A DNA stretch of 64,000 nucleotides from Knufia peltigerae (taxonomy: Eukaryota > Ascomycota > Eurotiomycetes > Chaetothyriales > Trichomeriaceae). Positions 10,703 through 20,612 of the stretch are shown here, piece after piece. A model generated the notes under the pieces. The model was given only the letters and a program-made list of their open reading frames with translations. It was not told the origin of the DNA and searched no databases. The number at the start of each line of letters is the position of its first letter. The stretch's first letter is position 1. The position numbers were made by a program, and so were the translations under genes. The stretch covers positions 248,001 through 312,000 of the forward strand of contig JAPDRN010000014.1 in assembly GCA_030247855.1 (NCBI GenBank). The letters run 5' to 3'.

Positions 10703-11117
10703 GCTGCTCGTTTCAAGGCCTGTCTCGCCTATTGGGACTGCGAAGAGGGCTCGCCCTACCTGTCGATATTCAAATCGGCCAACGGTTTGTGGTTCGAAAA
10801 TGGTCCTTCTCATCAGACATCGCCAGCATGGCATCCTTGGGGACTATTCGTTCATACGTTAGCTATAGAGCCGGAAAGCGATCCGCGCGAAATATCGTGT
10901 TTTCACCATTACACGATTGCCTGCAAGCATCTTCTGTGCCTAGGGGATCAAGGGCAACTGACACCTCCTTCACATTTCGTCTTAGCTCTTGCGCAGGAAG
11001 TACATTCAATCGATGATACAGTGGTGGGAACTTTCACAGGTATCTCGCGGGAGAAGTTTACGCTATCGGAACGGTCAGTCCAAGTAGCTCCTCTATTCCG
11101 GAATACCATGTAGGGAT
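10703..11117. other. Upstream region of the Zn2Cys6/C2H2 gene
   Basis: 415 bp holding the promoter of the regulator and the 3' end of the small Cys-rich gene. I see no supported gene in it. Confidence 0.5.
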
Positions 11118-11501
11118 TTACGCTGCAGGATCTTGAATATGATTTCTCGTCTTCTTGGGCTTCTTTTCTGGTTGTTCGAAATAAGAAAGTTCCTTTTCTC
11201 TAGATTCCATATGTCGGAGATGAGGTGGCAGTTCGGTGTCTAGGTCCAACTGGTTGAGCCGTTCGAAATGCTGTGCCTCAGAAGTCATGTTATTATCGCT
11301 CTTTCCGTTCGTATCTTCTGACAATCCAACCACGCGCAAGCCACTGTAGGCTTTATCGTGATTCGGGCAAATATATCCCACCAACACAACCCTTTCAATG
11401 GTAGAATGGCCGCGCTGTCCATGCTTCGAACACCGGTCCACGGCACGCACGGAATAGAGGCAGTGGCATTTGATATATCTTTCAATGACCCGGTGGCACA
11501 T
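11118..11501 (-). CDS. Small Cys-rich conserved fungal protein
   Basis: A 127-residue protein without a signal peptide. The N-terminal half has regularly placed Cys and His: MCHRVIERYIKCHCLYS, then AVDRCSKHGQRGH and VLVGYICPNH. This is the style of small uncharacterised fungal proteins that begin MC and carry a putative zinc-binding set. The C-terminal half is charged and probably disordered, with a basic KKPKKTRN patch near the end. I do not recognise a function. The ATG at 11501 is followed at once by the Cys motif, which supports the start. A zinc-binding role is inference from the Cys/His pattern only. Confidence 0.65.
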   Translation of the reverse strand: MCHRVIERYIKCHCLYSVRAVDRCSKHGQRGHSTIERVVLVGYICPNHDKAYSGLRVVGLSEDTNGKSDNNMTSEAQHFERLNQLDLDTELPPHLRHMESREKELSYFEQPEKKPKKTRNHIQDPAA

Positions 11502-12154
11502 ATTGGCAAGAATGTCAATGACCTACCCTAAGAGCAGTGGCTGAAATTTCAAGCGTGGGAGCTTGATTCTTTATATGACACTGTCAATATTCGCTAACAG
11601 CCAATGCATGGTTGTGTAGTGAGCCTCGAAGGGTGGGTGCCTGGCGTGGCATAATTCACATCTGTGAGAAGAGACTCAGCCCCATCACACCTGAGATTAT
11701 CATTGGCGAAACCATATAAGCGAATACCCTCGACGTGTGTTTGGCTGCGTCTCCTTCCCTCCTTGATGTTCGGCCATCTCCAAGCAGGAAAGGAGATGCA
11801 GCTAGTAGCATGGAGGATAAGCTCGACTTGGGGGTCTCCTTGCCATGGGCAGCCATCATAGGCTAATAGGAGCTCGATTGTGGTTTAGTTCTGGCAGGGG
11901 TTTGTTGATCCTGAGAATATAGCGCTGAGGATCTTGAAAATCAGAATGAGGATCAAAGTCGAAGTTGTCCTCAAGCCTTTGGCTCCGGTGATACTTATGA
12001 AGCCCGCCAAGCCTTCCCCGGATTATCTCGTTTCTCCGCTTGTAGCATACAATCTTCGCCTCTTTGATGTTGTTGATCCCCATCAATTGAAACGCTCGTT
12101 CAGACTGTCGCTATTGTCGCGCGTGCTCTAAAGTAGATTGGCAGTGTTATCAGC
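11502..12154. other. Divergent promoter region, Cys-rich gene / MED4
   Basis: 653 bp between divergent starts. Minus-strand frames of 67-76 codons near 11656-12086 have no recognisable motif. I regard the stretch as intergenic. Confidence 0.5.
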
Positions 12155-13120
12155 ATGGATTCAGTCGCCCTCGATCCCCTCAGCTCCATCGAAAACCATC
12201 TTAACGCTCTTGTAGCAAATATCACCCAGACCAACACATTCGCCAATGCGCCCCAACTGGCAAAAGATCTGGTGACCGACGACGATAATCTATCCTCTGC
12301 CCTCACCCTCCTGCGGAAGCATCAACAAAACTACGCGCGCCTCTTGAACCTCCGGGTCGAGGTTGAAGATCTACAGACACAACTCCAAGACACGATCCGT
12401 CGCAGTGTTGCATTCAGAGAAGAGATTCTCCAGATACATCCAACGATACTTGACGACTCGGACGAGGAGGAGGATGATGATGATGACGCACAAAATAATA
12501 TCACAGAAATAGATTACCACACACTCCTGGCGTTTGCCGCGAGGATAGGTAAACACAATGCCGCAGCTGCACGCGAGGCCGAGGCAGAAGCTGTGAGACG
12601 GAAAGTTGCTGCAAAGCGCGAGGCAGTCAATGGTGCTGCTGACGGAGAAGAGAATGCTACGGCAGAGACAGAGGCTGAAGTGGAGCGCATCAACAACACG
12701 GTCGCACAGACGAGGGCGCAGATGGGCATGGCCTTCCCGGATGCCAACTTGCTGCGTGTGGGCGCATTGGGGCAACTACAGCTATACCAGGAGAAACAGG
12801 CGACCGCGGGTGCAAATGTTGAAGACGCGCTGGACCGTGAGGTTGAAAGGCTCGTGCGAGAAAGTGAAGATATTGCGGAGGCGGTGGTTGAGCCGGTCGA
12901 GAACACCGCAGCGGAAGAGGGAATGGGATGGTCGAGTCCAGAGTTGGCGAAACGGACGTTACCTGGGCCTTCAGGCCAAACAGAACAAGCTCATGGATCA
13001 GGTCAAGCGTCAATGCCGCAACAGGTGAAGAGACAAGGTGGTGACCTGCCTCCAGCGCCGCCAAAACGGAAGGTTGCTCTAGATTTCCCTGCAAGCGACG
13101 ACGAGGAAGACGATGATTGA
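12155..13120 (+). CDS. MED4: Mediator complex subunit 4
   Basis: A 321-residue single-exon protein. Med4 belongs to the middle module of Mediator, the nuclear co-activator that links transcription factors to RNA polymerase II. The N-terminal 110 residues are predicted helical coiled coil (LLRKHQQNYARLLNLRVEVE, then LQTQLQDTIRR), as in the Vitamin-D-receptor-interacting Med4 domain. An acidic hinge follows (DDSDEEEDDDDDA), then the conserved block IDYHTLLAFAARIG with an Ala/Arg/Glu-rich helix after it. The motif MAFPDANLLRVGALGQLQ matches the family's signature that ends the conserved part. The C-terminus is disordered and ends in a basic patch (PPKRKVALDFP) and an Asp/Glu run. Length is normal for ascomycetes. 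Confidence 0.92.
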   Translation: MDSVALDPLSSIENHLNALVANITQTNTFANAPQLAKDLVTDDDNLSSALTLLRKHQQNYARLLNLRVEVEDLQTQLQDTIRRSVAFREEILQIHPTILDDSDEEEDDDDDAQNNITEIDYHTLLAFAARIGKHNAAAAREAEAEAVRRKVAAKREAVNGAADGEENATAETEAEVERINNTVAQTRAQMGMAFPDANLLRVGALGQLQLYQEKQATAGANVEDALDREVERLVRESEDIAEAVVEPVENTAAEEGMGWSSPELAKRTLPGPSGQTEQAHGSGQASMPQQVKRQGGDLPPAPPKRKVALDFPASDDEEDDD

Positions 13121-13781
13121 CAGCTTGACGATGGTACCTTGGTTTGTTCTGGACATATGACAATCTATTTCAATACCATCTTCCAGGCTTCTGTTCGTAG
13201 TGCTGATGGTCCTTCGTATCTCGTCGTCGCTCTAAGGCACCAGGTAAAATATTTTAGCGCCAGGCTGAGAGGAGGTACGATGGTCAATCTCGTTTTGTGT
13301 ATGATGGTTTCCTCTTGCATTATTTGTCATACACCTCGATCTTACTCTTTTGTGGACAAGAGTCTGTTCTGTATTGAAAAAGCCTCTATCGACACAGCCC
13401 TATCATCCGTCCCGTGCACTATTTATGGCGTAGCCTTTTCGTCATCCTCTCGCCATGATTCGCTTATCGGTGGCTCCAAGCCGGACGGAATCCATCCGAG
13501 GACACGAGCCGTTGTAATGGATGCCTCGGTGAGCCTGACATACTCTGTGTGGCTTATACGAGAACCGTCTTTGATGCCCCCATGATGTTAAGGTTAGTGT
13601 GACATTTCCCTTGCGACTGGAGACATCTGAATATCCTGCCTTTGTCACTTCTACCAAGAGAAAATCATTCACAATATCGTCCAGCCTTAGAGAAACACTG
13701 GCCATAGGCCTTGGCTGCCCTGTTCTATTAATTTTGCCATATCTGCAGTGGCGAGTGGTTTCGCCTTGATTTGACTCGAAA
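13121..13781. other. MED4 3' region and promoter of the Zn2Cys6 gene
   Basis: 661 bp. A plus-strand frame at 13139-13585 lacks coding character. No gene is supported. The part next to 13782 should be the regulator's promoter. Confidence 0.5.
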
Positions 13782-15487
13782 ATGGTTTACGAGGGTGGTC
13801 CCTCTCGAGGTTGCGACACATGTAGGTGGTCGACAGCTGATCTAACTATATAGAACTGACCATGCTAATACCATCGTCAGGTCGAGCGCGAAAGGTCAAG
13901 GTACACTTTGGACATTTCTTTTGTTGGAACCAACATGACTTCGCGACATCATAGCCCTGATTCGCTACTAACATGAGGTAGTGCTCAGAAGAGAGACCAT
14001 TTTGCGCCCGGTGTCAACGTGGTGGCTTCCTTTGCTTGGGTTATCAACGGCGATCAAGGGCAGCATTGAAAAAGGAGAACTACAAGCTTCACAGTCCATC
14101 TTCGTCCAAGTCCGACACAAACTCGTCCATCACGGAATCTCCAAGAATGACAAGCCCGACCACTTTGTTCTTAGAGCCGCCCCTGGACAGCAAGTCTACG
14201 TCCTTCTTCATGGATCAGTTTGTGGTCGCTCCCGAAACCGGTCAAAATGTTGGTTGGTTTGAGTTCCTACCGGAACTTCTCTCGCACGCAGAGCCATCCT
14301 CAGCCTTGGACATTGCATTTCGAGGATGTTCGTACCTTGCGCTGGCTAATCGGCAGGATCATGAGACTCTCCGTTATGCAGCCCTGAACTTATATGGACA
14401 AGCATTGCGATCAACGAATGAAGAGTTGAAAAGCCCAGAGACTGCTACCAGTGACACAACGTTTGCCGCCATATTACTTTTGTGCTTATTTGGGGTAAGT
14501 TGCCCTTTATTTAGCTTGAGCGTGACTGACAATGGTAGCACATAAACGGCGATTTGAGAATGCAGATTGGTGCACATGCACTCGGCATGTACAAACTGCT
14601 TGAACTCCGAGCCAGAACTGGTGTTCATAGTGCCCATACACTATCCCTGACTCGACACTTCTTTGCACTAATGGTAAGTCAACCCTCTTACTGGTCTCTA
14701 TCCACGCTAAACGACGTTGGTGTAGCATCTGGAGAACAATAAGAAACTTCTTGCGTCACCGGCAGCAGCAGGAGGAGGGGGAGAAGCTGTCTCAGGTGAA
14801 GCTTCACAAGCTGCCGCTTCCGATCTTTTCGCTCGCATGGGGATGCTGTGGCCCATCTCTGCAGCCCTTCTCACTCAGATGCACATGTGGATGAATAGCG
14901 ATGATTCGACGAAAGACATCAGTGCTCTTCTGCCACTTTTGGAGAATGTCAGAAAACTCGAAAAGCAGGTGCAGTTGGCCATCCAGGGTCTAGATCCTAT
15001 TTGGTACTATACGACAATACCTGCCCGCGAAGCCAATCCAAAATCGAAATGGAATGAAACCTTCCGCAAAGCGCTGGTGTACCACGACTCGTGGATCATG
15101 AGTATGTGGCATGCCTATCGTGTCACTAGGATATCCTTACATACAACAATGGTTGCGTCTTACGACATGATTCTAGATACCGGGGATTCCGATATGATAA
15201 ATCTTTTCGATGAGGAGCTGGAAGAGCTGAAGACCCAGTCACTCTCGATAATTGACACAATGAACGAGGACATATGTACAAGTATTCCATGGATTCTTGG
15301 TCAAGTCGAAGAGGGCGGCGGACAAAGCCCATCAGCTAGTCTTCCAAAGGCATCTCGGGCCTCTTTGAGTATCGTCGGATTGAAGACTGTTGTCAATGGT
15401 CGATATACACGTCAGCATCATTCCGATCAAGCAAGAAACGCCCTTTGGGATATTGCATATCGATTCGGAATCAAAGGGGCTTTATGA
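13782..15487 (+). CDS. Zn2Cys6 transcription factor (first candidate cluster regulator)
   Basis: Five exons: 13782-13821, 13881-13900, 13982-14494, 14539-14673 and 14726-15487, giving about 489 residues. The first three exons each carry a piece of the Zn2Cys6 cluster, which reads CDTCRARKVKCSEERPFC plus ARCQRGGFLC with textbook spacing CX2CX6CX6CX2CX6C. The start MVYEGGPSRGC is the common N-terminus of this fungal family (MVYxGxPSxGC). The remaining part is helical and matches the fungal regulatory-domain style without DNA-binding motifs. Splicing evidence is strong: CTAAT and CTAAC branch points precede the first two acceptors. The stop at 15485 may not be the true end, because frames beyond it also look coding. 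Position next to the oxidoreductase block suggests, but does not prove, that it controls it. Confidence 0.8.
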
Positions 15488-16122
15488 CAAGACTGAAATT
15501 TTGGCTGAGGTGTTATGGACGTTCATGATGATTACTGAAAAGTGGTACTCGGCTACGCATGAGCTCAATGTTCAATTCAGCAAGACCACAGGCTTGATCA
15601 CATTGGAAAAAGAACAAGATCGGTCAAGTATGCGAATTCTGGAGAATCAAGGTGAATGATTATCGCCCGTATGTCTTCACATTTTCACGAGCTAACATAT
15701 TCCAGAGTATGATATCCTCCCTCGAATCTGCAAGCGGCGCTCCAACCCTGTTCTCGGATGATACCTCTTCCCAGGTCCCTAATGCCTGGGATATCTCACA
15801 GTGTCTAGTGTCGCCCGATGCAAATCGTCTCCATACAGATTTCATGGTCATTCGATGCTTGATGTCTGATGATCTTGGGGAAGGATGCCAAAGACCGTGC
15901 ATCTTTGAACCATGAAAGTTACATTGCCGCATACCGCTGTGTCGCTATCTTCAATGCTGTACTTATATATTTTCTAATAACGTCAAAATGAGCTTCAATA
16001 TTCCACCAAGCCAAACACTCCCTTCCCTATATATCTATATGTCTGATCTGAAATTCCTCAGTGCAAAGTCGTTACTTTATCTCCTGTGCCACAATCTAAA
16101 CTTGTAATAAGTCCAGATCAGG
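15488..16122. other. Region after the Zn2Cys6 gene with a coding-like frame
   Basis: A plus-strand frame open from 15390 to 15659 runs in a different phase through the end of the regulator gene. It contains EILAEVLWTFMMITEKW, of amphipathic helical character. A good intron follows at 15652-15704 (GTGAAT...GCTAACATATTCCAG). This could be a 3' part of the regulator in another frame, a remnant, or chance. 15916-16122 shows nothing. Confidence 0.4.
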
Positions 16123-17301
16123 TCAGGACACAGTAGCAACTTCTCGTCTTCCAGGATAAGGGTTCCCCTCGTAGAAAGGGTAGTCAATGTACCCGTGCTC
16201 CTGCTTGACGGTATAAAACGTGGCACGATTGTAGGGTGTCAACTCGAGCCCATTTTTGAGTCGGTACGGCAAATCCGGATTCGAGATCCAATACCTCCCA
16301 AAGACGATTGCCACTTTTCGATCTTTATAGTCGCACTCAACCGCCCTTTTGGCCCTGTTGGCGTCAAATCCACCCGCGAGCAATATCGGCGTATCCTTGT
16401 TCCACTCGTCAATCGCAAAAGCTAGACTTTTTGGGACTGCTTCAGTCTGCATCTTTTCTGTGGTCTCGTCGACGTCTTGATTCCCACTGACTCTGGGTTC
16501 TATGAGATGCAAGTATGCCAAACCAAACTTGTCGAGTTGCCTCACCACGTGTCCAAATTGAGGGCGAGGGTCCTTCATACCCATCCCGGCGAAAGGGCTG
16601 AACGGTGACAACCTTATCCCTGTCCTCTCGCCACCGATGGCCTCCACCACTTCCTGTACGACACGCAAACAGAACCTCGCTCTGTTCTCGACGTTTCCTC
16701 CCCACTCGTCTGTTCGTTTGTTGCTCACGTCCTGTAAAAACTGATCGATGAGGTAACCGTTTGCTGCGTGGATCTCGACTCCGTCAAACCCGGCCTCGAT
16801 CGCGTGTCGAGCCGCGGTGCCAAAATCTCGTATACACTGCTCGATCTCGTCTTGGGTCATCGGTCGAGGGATCACCACGTTGGGGTCGGTCGGATCCAAT
16901 ATGGGAACGTCGGAACTACTGACAATGTCTATCCCTTTGGCCTCGGAGGCGGCTTTTCGAGCCGACCGACCAACGTGCCACAACTGCAAGTAAATAAACG
17001 AACCTCGAGAGTGGACAGCGTTTGTGACGGCCTTCCAACCCTCGAGTTGTGCTCGTGTCCAGATCCCGGGAGCGTTGACGTCCCTTCCCGCGGCTGCGAG
17101 TGAAATGGACGTGGCCTCGGCGATGAGTAAAGTCCCTGGTACCGAAGCCCTTTGGGAGTAATACTCCGTCACCATGGGTAAAGGAATGTTGTCTTCTCCG
17201 GCTCGAAGTCGAGTCAATGGTGCCATGACCATGCGATGACTGAGGTGGCAAGACCCACCAATCGTCATGGGGCTGAAGAGGGTACTCGTAGGAGAAGACA
17301 T
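16123..17301 (-). CDS. Old Yellow Enzyme family ene-reductase (NADH:flavin oxidoreductase)
   Basis: A 392-residue single-exon protein. OYE enzymes use FMN and NAD(P)H to reduce activated C=C bonds in enones and similar substrates. Family features seen: N-terminal LFSPMTIGG and MAPLTRLRA; QLWHVGR at 106-112; the substrate-binding pair His178/Asn181 with proton-donor Tyr183 in HAANGYLIDQFL; the following DEWGGNVENRARF block; LSPFSPF at 231-237; and a C-terminal phosphate-binding segment LLAGGFDANRA with VAIVFGRYWISNPDLPYRL. Length is normal. Closest named types are yeast OYE and 12-oxophytodienoate reductase-like fungal proteins. It runs in the same direction as the P450 with 488 bp between, so they are neighbours with separate promoters. 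The substrate is unknown. Confidence 0.93.
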   Translation of the reverse strand: MSSPTSTLFSPMTIGGSCHLSHRMVMAPLTRLRAGEDNIPLPMVTEYYSQRASVPGTLLIAEATSISLAAAGRDVNAPGIWTRAQLEGWKAVTNAVHSRGSFIYLQLWHVGRSARKAASEAKGIDIVSSSDVPILDPTDPNVVIPRPMTQDEIEQCIRDFGTAARHAIEAGFDGVEIHAANGYLIDQFLQDVSNKRTDEWGGNVENRARFCLRVVQEVVEAIGGERTGIRLSPFSPFAGMGMKDPRPQFGHVVRQLDKFGLAYLHLIEPRVSGNQDVDETTEKMQTEAVPKSLAFAIDEWNKDTPILLAGGFDANRAKRAVECDYKDRKVAIVFGRYWISNPDLPYRLKNGLELTPYNRATFYTVKQEHGYIDYPFYEGNPYPGRREVATVS

Positions 17302-17789
17302 GGTTGACGACGAAAGGGGGGAGGCAGGTGGGAAAGACTGGAAATCCTGCCTGGGAATTATGTTCCTTTAGATGCCTACATCTCGAGATCATGGACTGGA
17401 TCTGGGTGATGGGTTTCAATAGAGATCTTATCCTAATTCTACCCCAACAGATGCGCTCGATGAAAATGAAGTTGAACGATTTCTCCAACTCAGTTACCCG
17501 AGTACTTGACAAGATGGAAAAGGGAGCGGCAAGTGGCCGGCCGATTTCACTGACTCTTATTATAGAGACAACAAAGAACCGATATCGCTACTTTTACGAA
17601 TATTAGTGTTCGTAATTTGGGGGGCAAGGAATGCAGTAGATACCTTCTATAGATACTTCTCACAAAGAATGACCCTCGGCTTCACATATCATCCTTGAGG
17701 AAGATCTCTTCTTTCTAGAAACTTAACAACATCTTCGCATGTCCAATGAAGGACCCACCTCACCACCTTTTAGGCTTAAACCTGCGAGA
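17302..17789. other. OYE promoter region and P450 3' end
   Basis: 488 bp. It holds the upstream region of the OYE gene. No gene is supported. Confidence 0.5.
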
Positions 17790-19400
17790 TCATCGTTTCA
17801 GAGAGTTCTCGAAATAATCAGCGTCACTCTTTTCCCAAGGATACCTCACTTCAATCTGTCGTATCAACTTTTCACGTTGACCGTCTCGAGGTTCAAACGT
17901 GGCTTCAAACGGCTCCGGATGACTGATGATCCCTCCTAGAAATTTGGGGTTGACATTGGCATCGTCACCACTCGCATCAGCACCACCGGGCCTGGTAATA
18001 TCAAACACGGCCAACATTTGTGCCACGGTAAGCCACATGGATTGATCGGCCAAGACCCGGCCTGGACAGATTCTTCGACCGAACCCGAACACGTACCTGT
18101 TTGGATCTTGTTCGGGGGCACGTCCGTCAGTGTCCAGAAACCGGTCGGGATCGAAACGCATCGGATCGCGATGGACGTCCGGGTCGTGCGTGAACAGCCA
18201 AATATTGGGCATGAGGATGGATCCCTTGGGGATGTGATACCCTCCGAATTCGTCGTCTTGGGTCGAAGCGTGAGGGACGCACATGGGTCCGATCGGGTGC
18301 CACCTCAGGGTCTCCTTGAGCAAGGCTTCGACGTACGGCAGGTCGGCACGGTCACTGAAAGTCGGCAGTCTGTGGTCCCCGATGACGCGGTCGATCTCTT
18401 CCTGGGCCCTCTTTTGGACTCGAGGGTACAAGGTCATGGCCAGACAGAAGACCGAAAGCGACGCCACGGTCGTGTCGGCACCACCCGTGTACAACGAGGC
18501 CGAAGTGTACTTGACCTCGACTCGTTGTTTGAGGCCGAGTGTCTCGTCCTTGAGAAAGTCACCCAGGTACGAAGTCGGTGCGTCCCCGCTCGAGATCTGG
18601 TGCCGGACGAAGTCGTACGGTCCCTCGACGACCCGTTGGAGAGTATGGTCCCATTCTCTCGCCGTCCGCTTGAACCCGGCCCCGGGGAACCATTGGGGGA
18701 TGTGTTTCAGGGCGGGCACGACGTCCACGAGCCACCTCCCCGGCACGGTGGCCTGGGAAAACTGCTCGAGGGCCTCGTCGGCCAGCGTCACCAGAGGATC
18801 GGCCCGGTGTGGTTCGATGGTGTAGCCGTACGCGATCTTCAGGATGATGGCCCCGGCCTCGGTGCGGATGTGGTCGACAAAGTTTTGGGGTCTCTGCAAG
18901 GTCCGCAAAAGACAGCGGCCGACTTCCTGCTCTTGGAATCGTCCAAACTTGTCCAGGAGCTGGCTCGACCCCATCAGGCCGTGGACGTGCTTGCGGTAGG
19001 CCCGGAACCTCTCGCCGTACGGTTGACTGGACAAGAAGTTGAGCCAGCCGCACATTTCGAACGCGAACACGAGTCTCGGGCGTGACGAGTAAATGATGGA
19101 CCTCTTTTCGAGAAGTTCAATCGCCGCCTGGGCGTCGTTCAGTATGACGATCGTCTGGCCCATGACCGTCACGGAGCTGATGGGCCCGTATAGGTCCTTG
19201 TGTTTGGCCCAATGTATCCATTCTTCCACACCCGCCGGTGGAAGGTCCTGTAGGTTTCCAATCAATGGTTTTGGTCTTGGTCCAGGAGGTAGAGGTCGGG
19301 TGGTCGTCGTGCTTTTCCGTGACCACCCCAGAAAGAAGAATTTGAGAAGGAAATATGCAACCCCCACTGCGAATCCACCTTGGAGTAAGTATGAAGCCAT
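17790..19400 (-). CDS. Cytochrome P450 monooxygenase, OrdA (CYP64)-like
   Basis: A 536-residue intronless P450, anchored in the ER by an N-terminal helix (GGFAVGVAYFLLKFFFLGW, about residues 8-26) followed by the proline hinge RPLPPGPRPKPLIGN. Catalytic-core motifs: I-helix GGADTT (306-311), ExxR as ETLR (363-366), the PERF-type DPDRF (417-421), and the haem-binding loop FGFGRRICPG (438-447) with Cys445 as axial ligand. The segment KDLYGPISSVTVMGQTIVI places it in the large fungal group that includes O-methylsterigmatocystin oxidoreductase. Substrate cannot be deduced. The gene is visibly richer in G+C than its flanks; one sign is an antisense open frame of 355 codons at 18018-19085. Absence of introns in this family is unusual and might reflect transfer, but is not proof. 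Confidence 0.95.
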   Translation of the reverse strand: MASYLLQGGFAVGVAYFLLKFFFLGWSRKSTTTTRPLPPGPRPKPLIGNLQDLPPAGVEEWIHWAKHKDLYGPISSVTVMGQTIVILNDAQAAIELLEKRSIIYSSRPRLVFAFEMCGWLNFLSSQPYGERFRAYRKHVHGLMGSSQLLDKFGRFQEQEVGRCLLRTLQRPQNFVDHIRTEAGAIILKIAYGYTIEPHRADPLVTLADEALEQFSQATVPGRWLVDVVPALKHIPQWFPGAGFKRTAREWDHTLQRVVEGPYDFVRHQISSGDAPTSYLGDFLKDETLGLKQRVEVKYTSASLYTGGADTTVASLSVFCLAMTLYPRVQKRAQEEIDRVIGDHRLPTFSDRADLPYVEALLKETLRWHPIGPMCVPHASTQDDEFGGYHIPKGSILMPNIWLFTHDPDVHRDPMRFDPDRFLDTDGRAPEQDPNRYVFGFGRRICPGRVLADQSMWLTVAQMLAVFDITRPGGADASGDDANVNPKFLGGIISHPEPFEATFEPRDGQREKLIRQIEVRYPWEKSDADYFENSLKR

Positions 19401-20612
19401 GGCCTTTTTCGTTCAGTCTTTGGTAAGTTCCAGGTTGTGACTGTGGTAGGGATCCGTGACCGCGATCACTGTTTTTGTCTCTGTTCCAGAGGAGGGAATG
19501 TCTCGTTTTTTATGATGACAGCACATGCTTGATATATCTCGAGGTAATTACCTAAAACAGATCATCAACATATACCCAACCCAAGCCAATTCCTTTCCAT
19601 GGGAGGTCCGCCGATCAATTGACCGACCGACCGACCGATTAGGATCTAGGACCTCTCGTGGGCCTGATACAGCACGAGTTGCAGTAATGCTAGTAATGTT
19701 CGGTATTTACATGACTGGCCCAATCATCAGATTTGGTTGCAAGGCGCGGTTCGTCACCGTCATCCCCGTCAGCATCTTGCTCTAGAGGAAAACTTGACGC
19801 GTCCCTAGGTAATAATAGGACCCTCGGACAGCAAAACTATGATGGCGTTGATGCATATGTTTAGTCACGGCGGAATCCACAATGGCTCAAAAGTGATACG
19901 TCTAGAGGAGGGATGTGTGCGCTCGCTTGCAGGGCATGGAGCTGAAGGCTTTTTGTTGGACGAACGGACGAACGCCGCCAGCATTGCCATGCCATGTTAC
20001 ACGAAACCATCTTTTCGTGATTAAAAGAAAAGTAGCATCGCTTGTGGCGATAGTCGGGAATAGCTATTCAACCGTGAGCCAGGATACGGGGGTAGTCTGT
20101 ACTATGGTGTAAGCACTAAAGACCTACCTACAAAAGGTATCATGCCCCGACAAGTCGGAGGTGACACGGCGGGAACAGCGGTTTGTATGGGCGAGTACGA
20201 TTGATGACCTATTGACTCCTCGTAGAATACTAACTATTTCAGCTTGGTTATCTCATTATACTTGTAACCGAGACTCAAGGCTTGATCACTCCCCGTGATT
20301 CATCCTAAAAGTTGCATTCCAACGGTGGAATATCCAAATGGGGTCATATGTGGACCACCGTGAACTGAGTAACAACTTTTTTCACGATGATGTTCCACAT
20401 ATTGTTGACAAATCAAATCATCAGAGTGCCAAAGAACATTGAAAAGGTCTAAAAAAGTGATGGCTAGTTATCCTGGTATTTGCCACGACTCGCGCAAAAG
20501 TGTAAGATGACTAAAGCATGCCTTGAGCGCTCGAGACATTTGAAACAAACTCGTGCACGACTACGACAAAAAGCATGTTGTGGCCCTCTTGCAGGGGCAA
20601 TCCGTATCTCTT
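19401..20612. other. P450 upstream region; gene-free 1.2 kb
   Basis: No supported gene. The part near 19401-19700 is the P450 promoter and includes a short tandem repeat. Small frames at 19525-20112 and 20480-20738 lack motifs. The last of these overlap, on the opposite strand, the second exon of the next SDR. Confidence 0.5.
19621..19638. repeat. (GACC)4 tandem repeat in the P450 promoter
   Basis: Four copies of GACC plus GA about 220 bp upstream of the P450 ATG. Read on the gene's strand this is a run of CGGT direct repeats. CGG triplets are the core target of Zn2Cys6 regulators, so a regulatory role is possible; it could equally be a simple microsatellite. Confidence 0.6.

Noticed and set aside
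18018..19085. 355-codon plus-strand open frame inside the P450
   Set aside because: Antisense to a clear P450 with all motifs; it reflects G+C-rich third positions and has no domain of its own.
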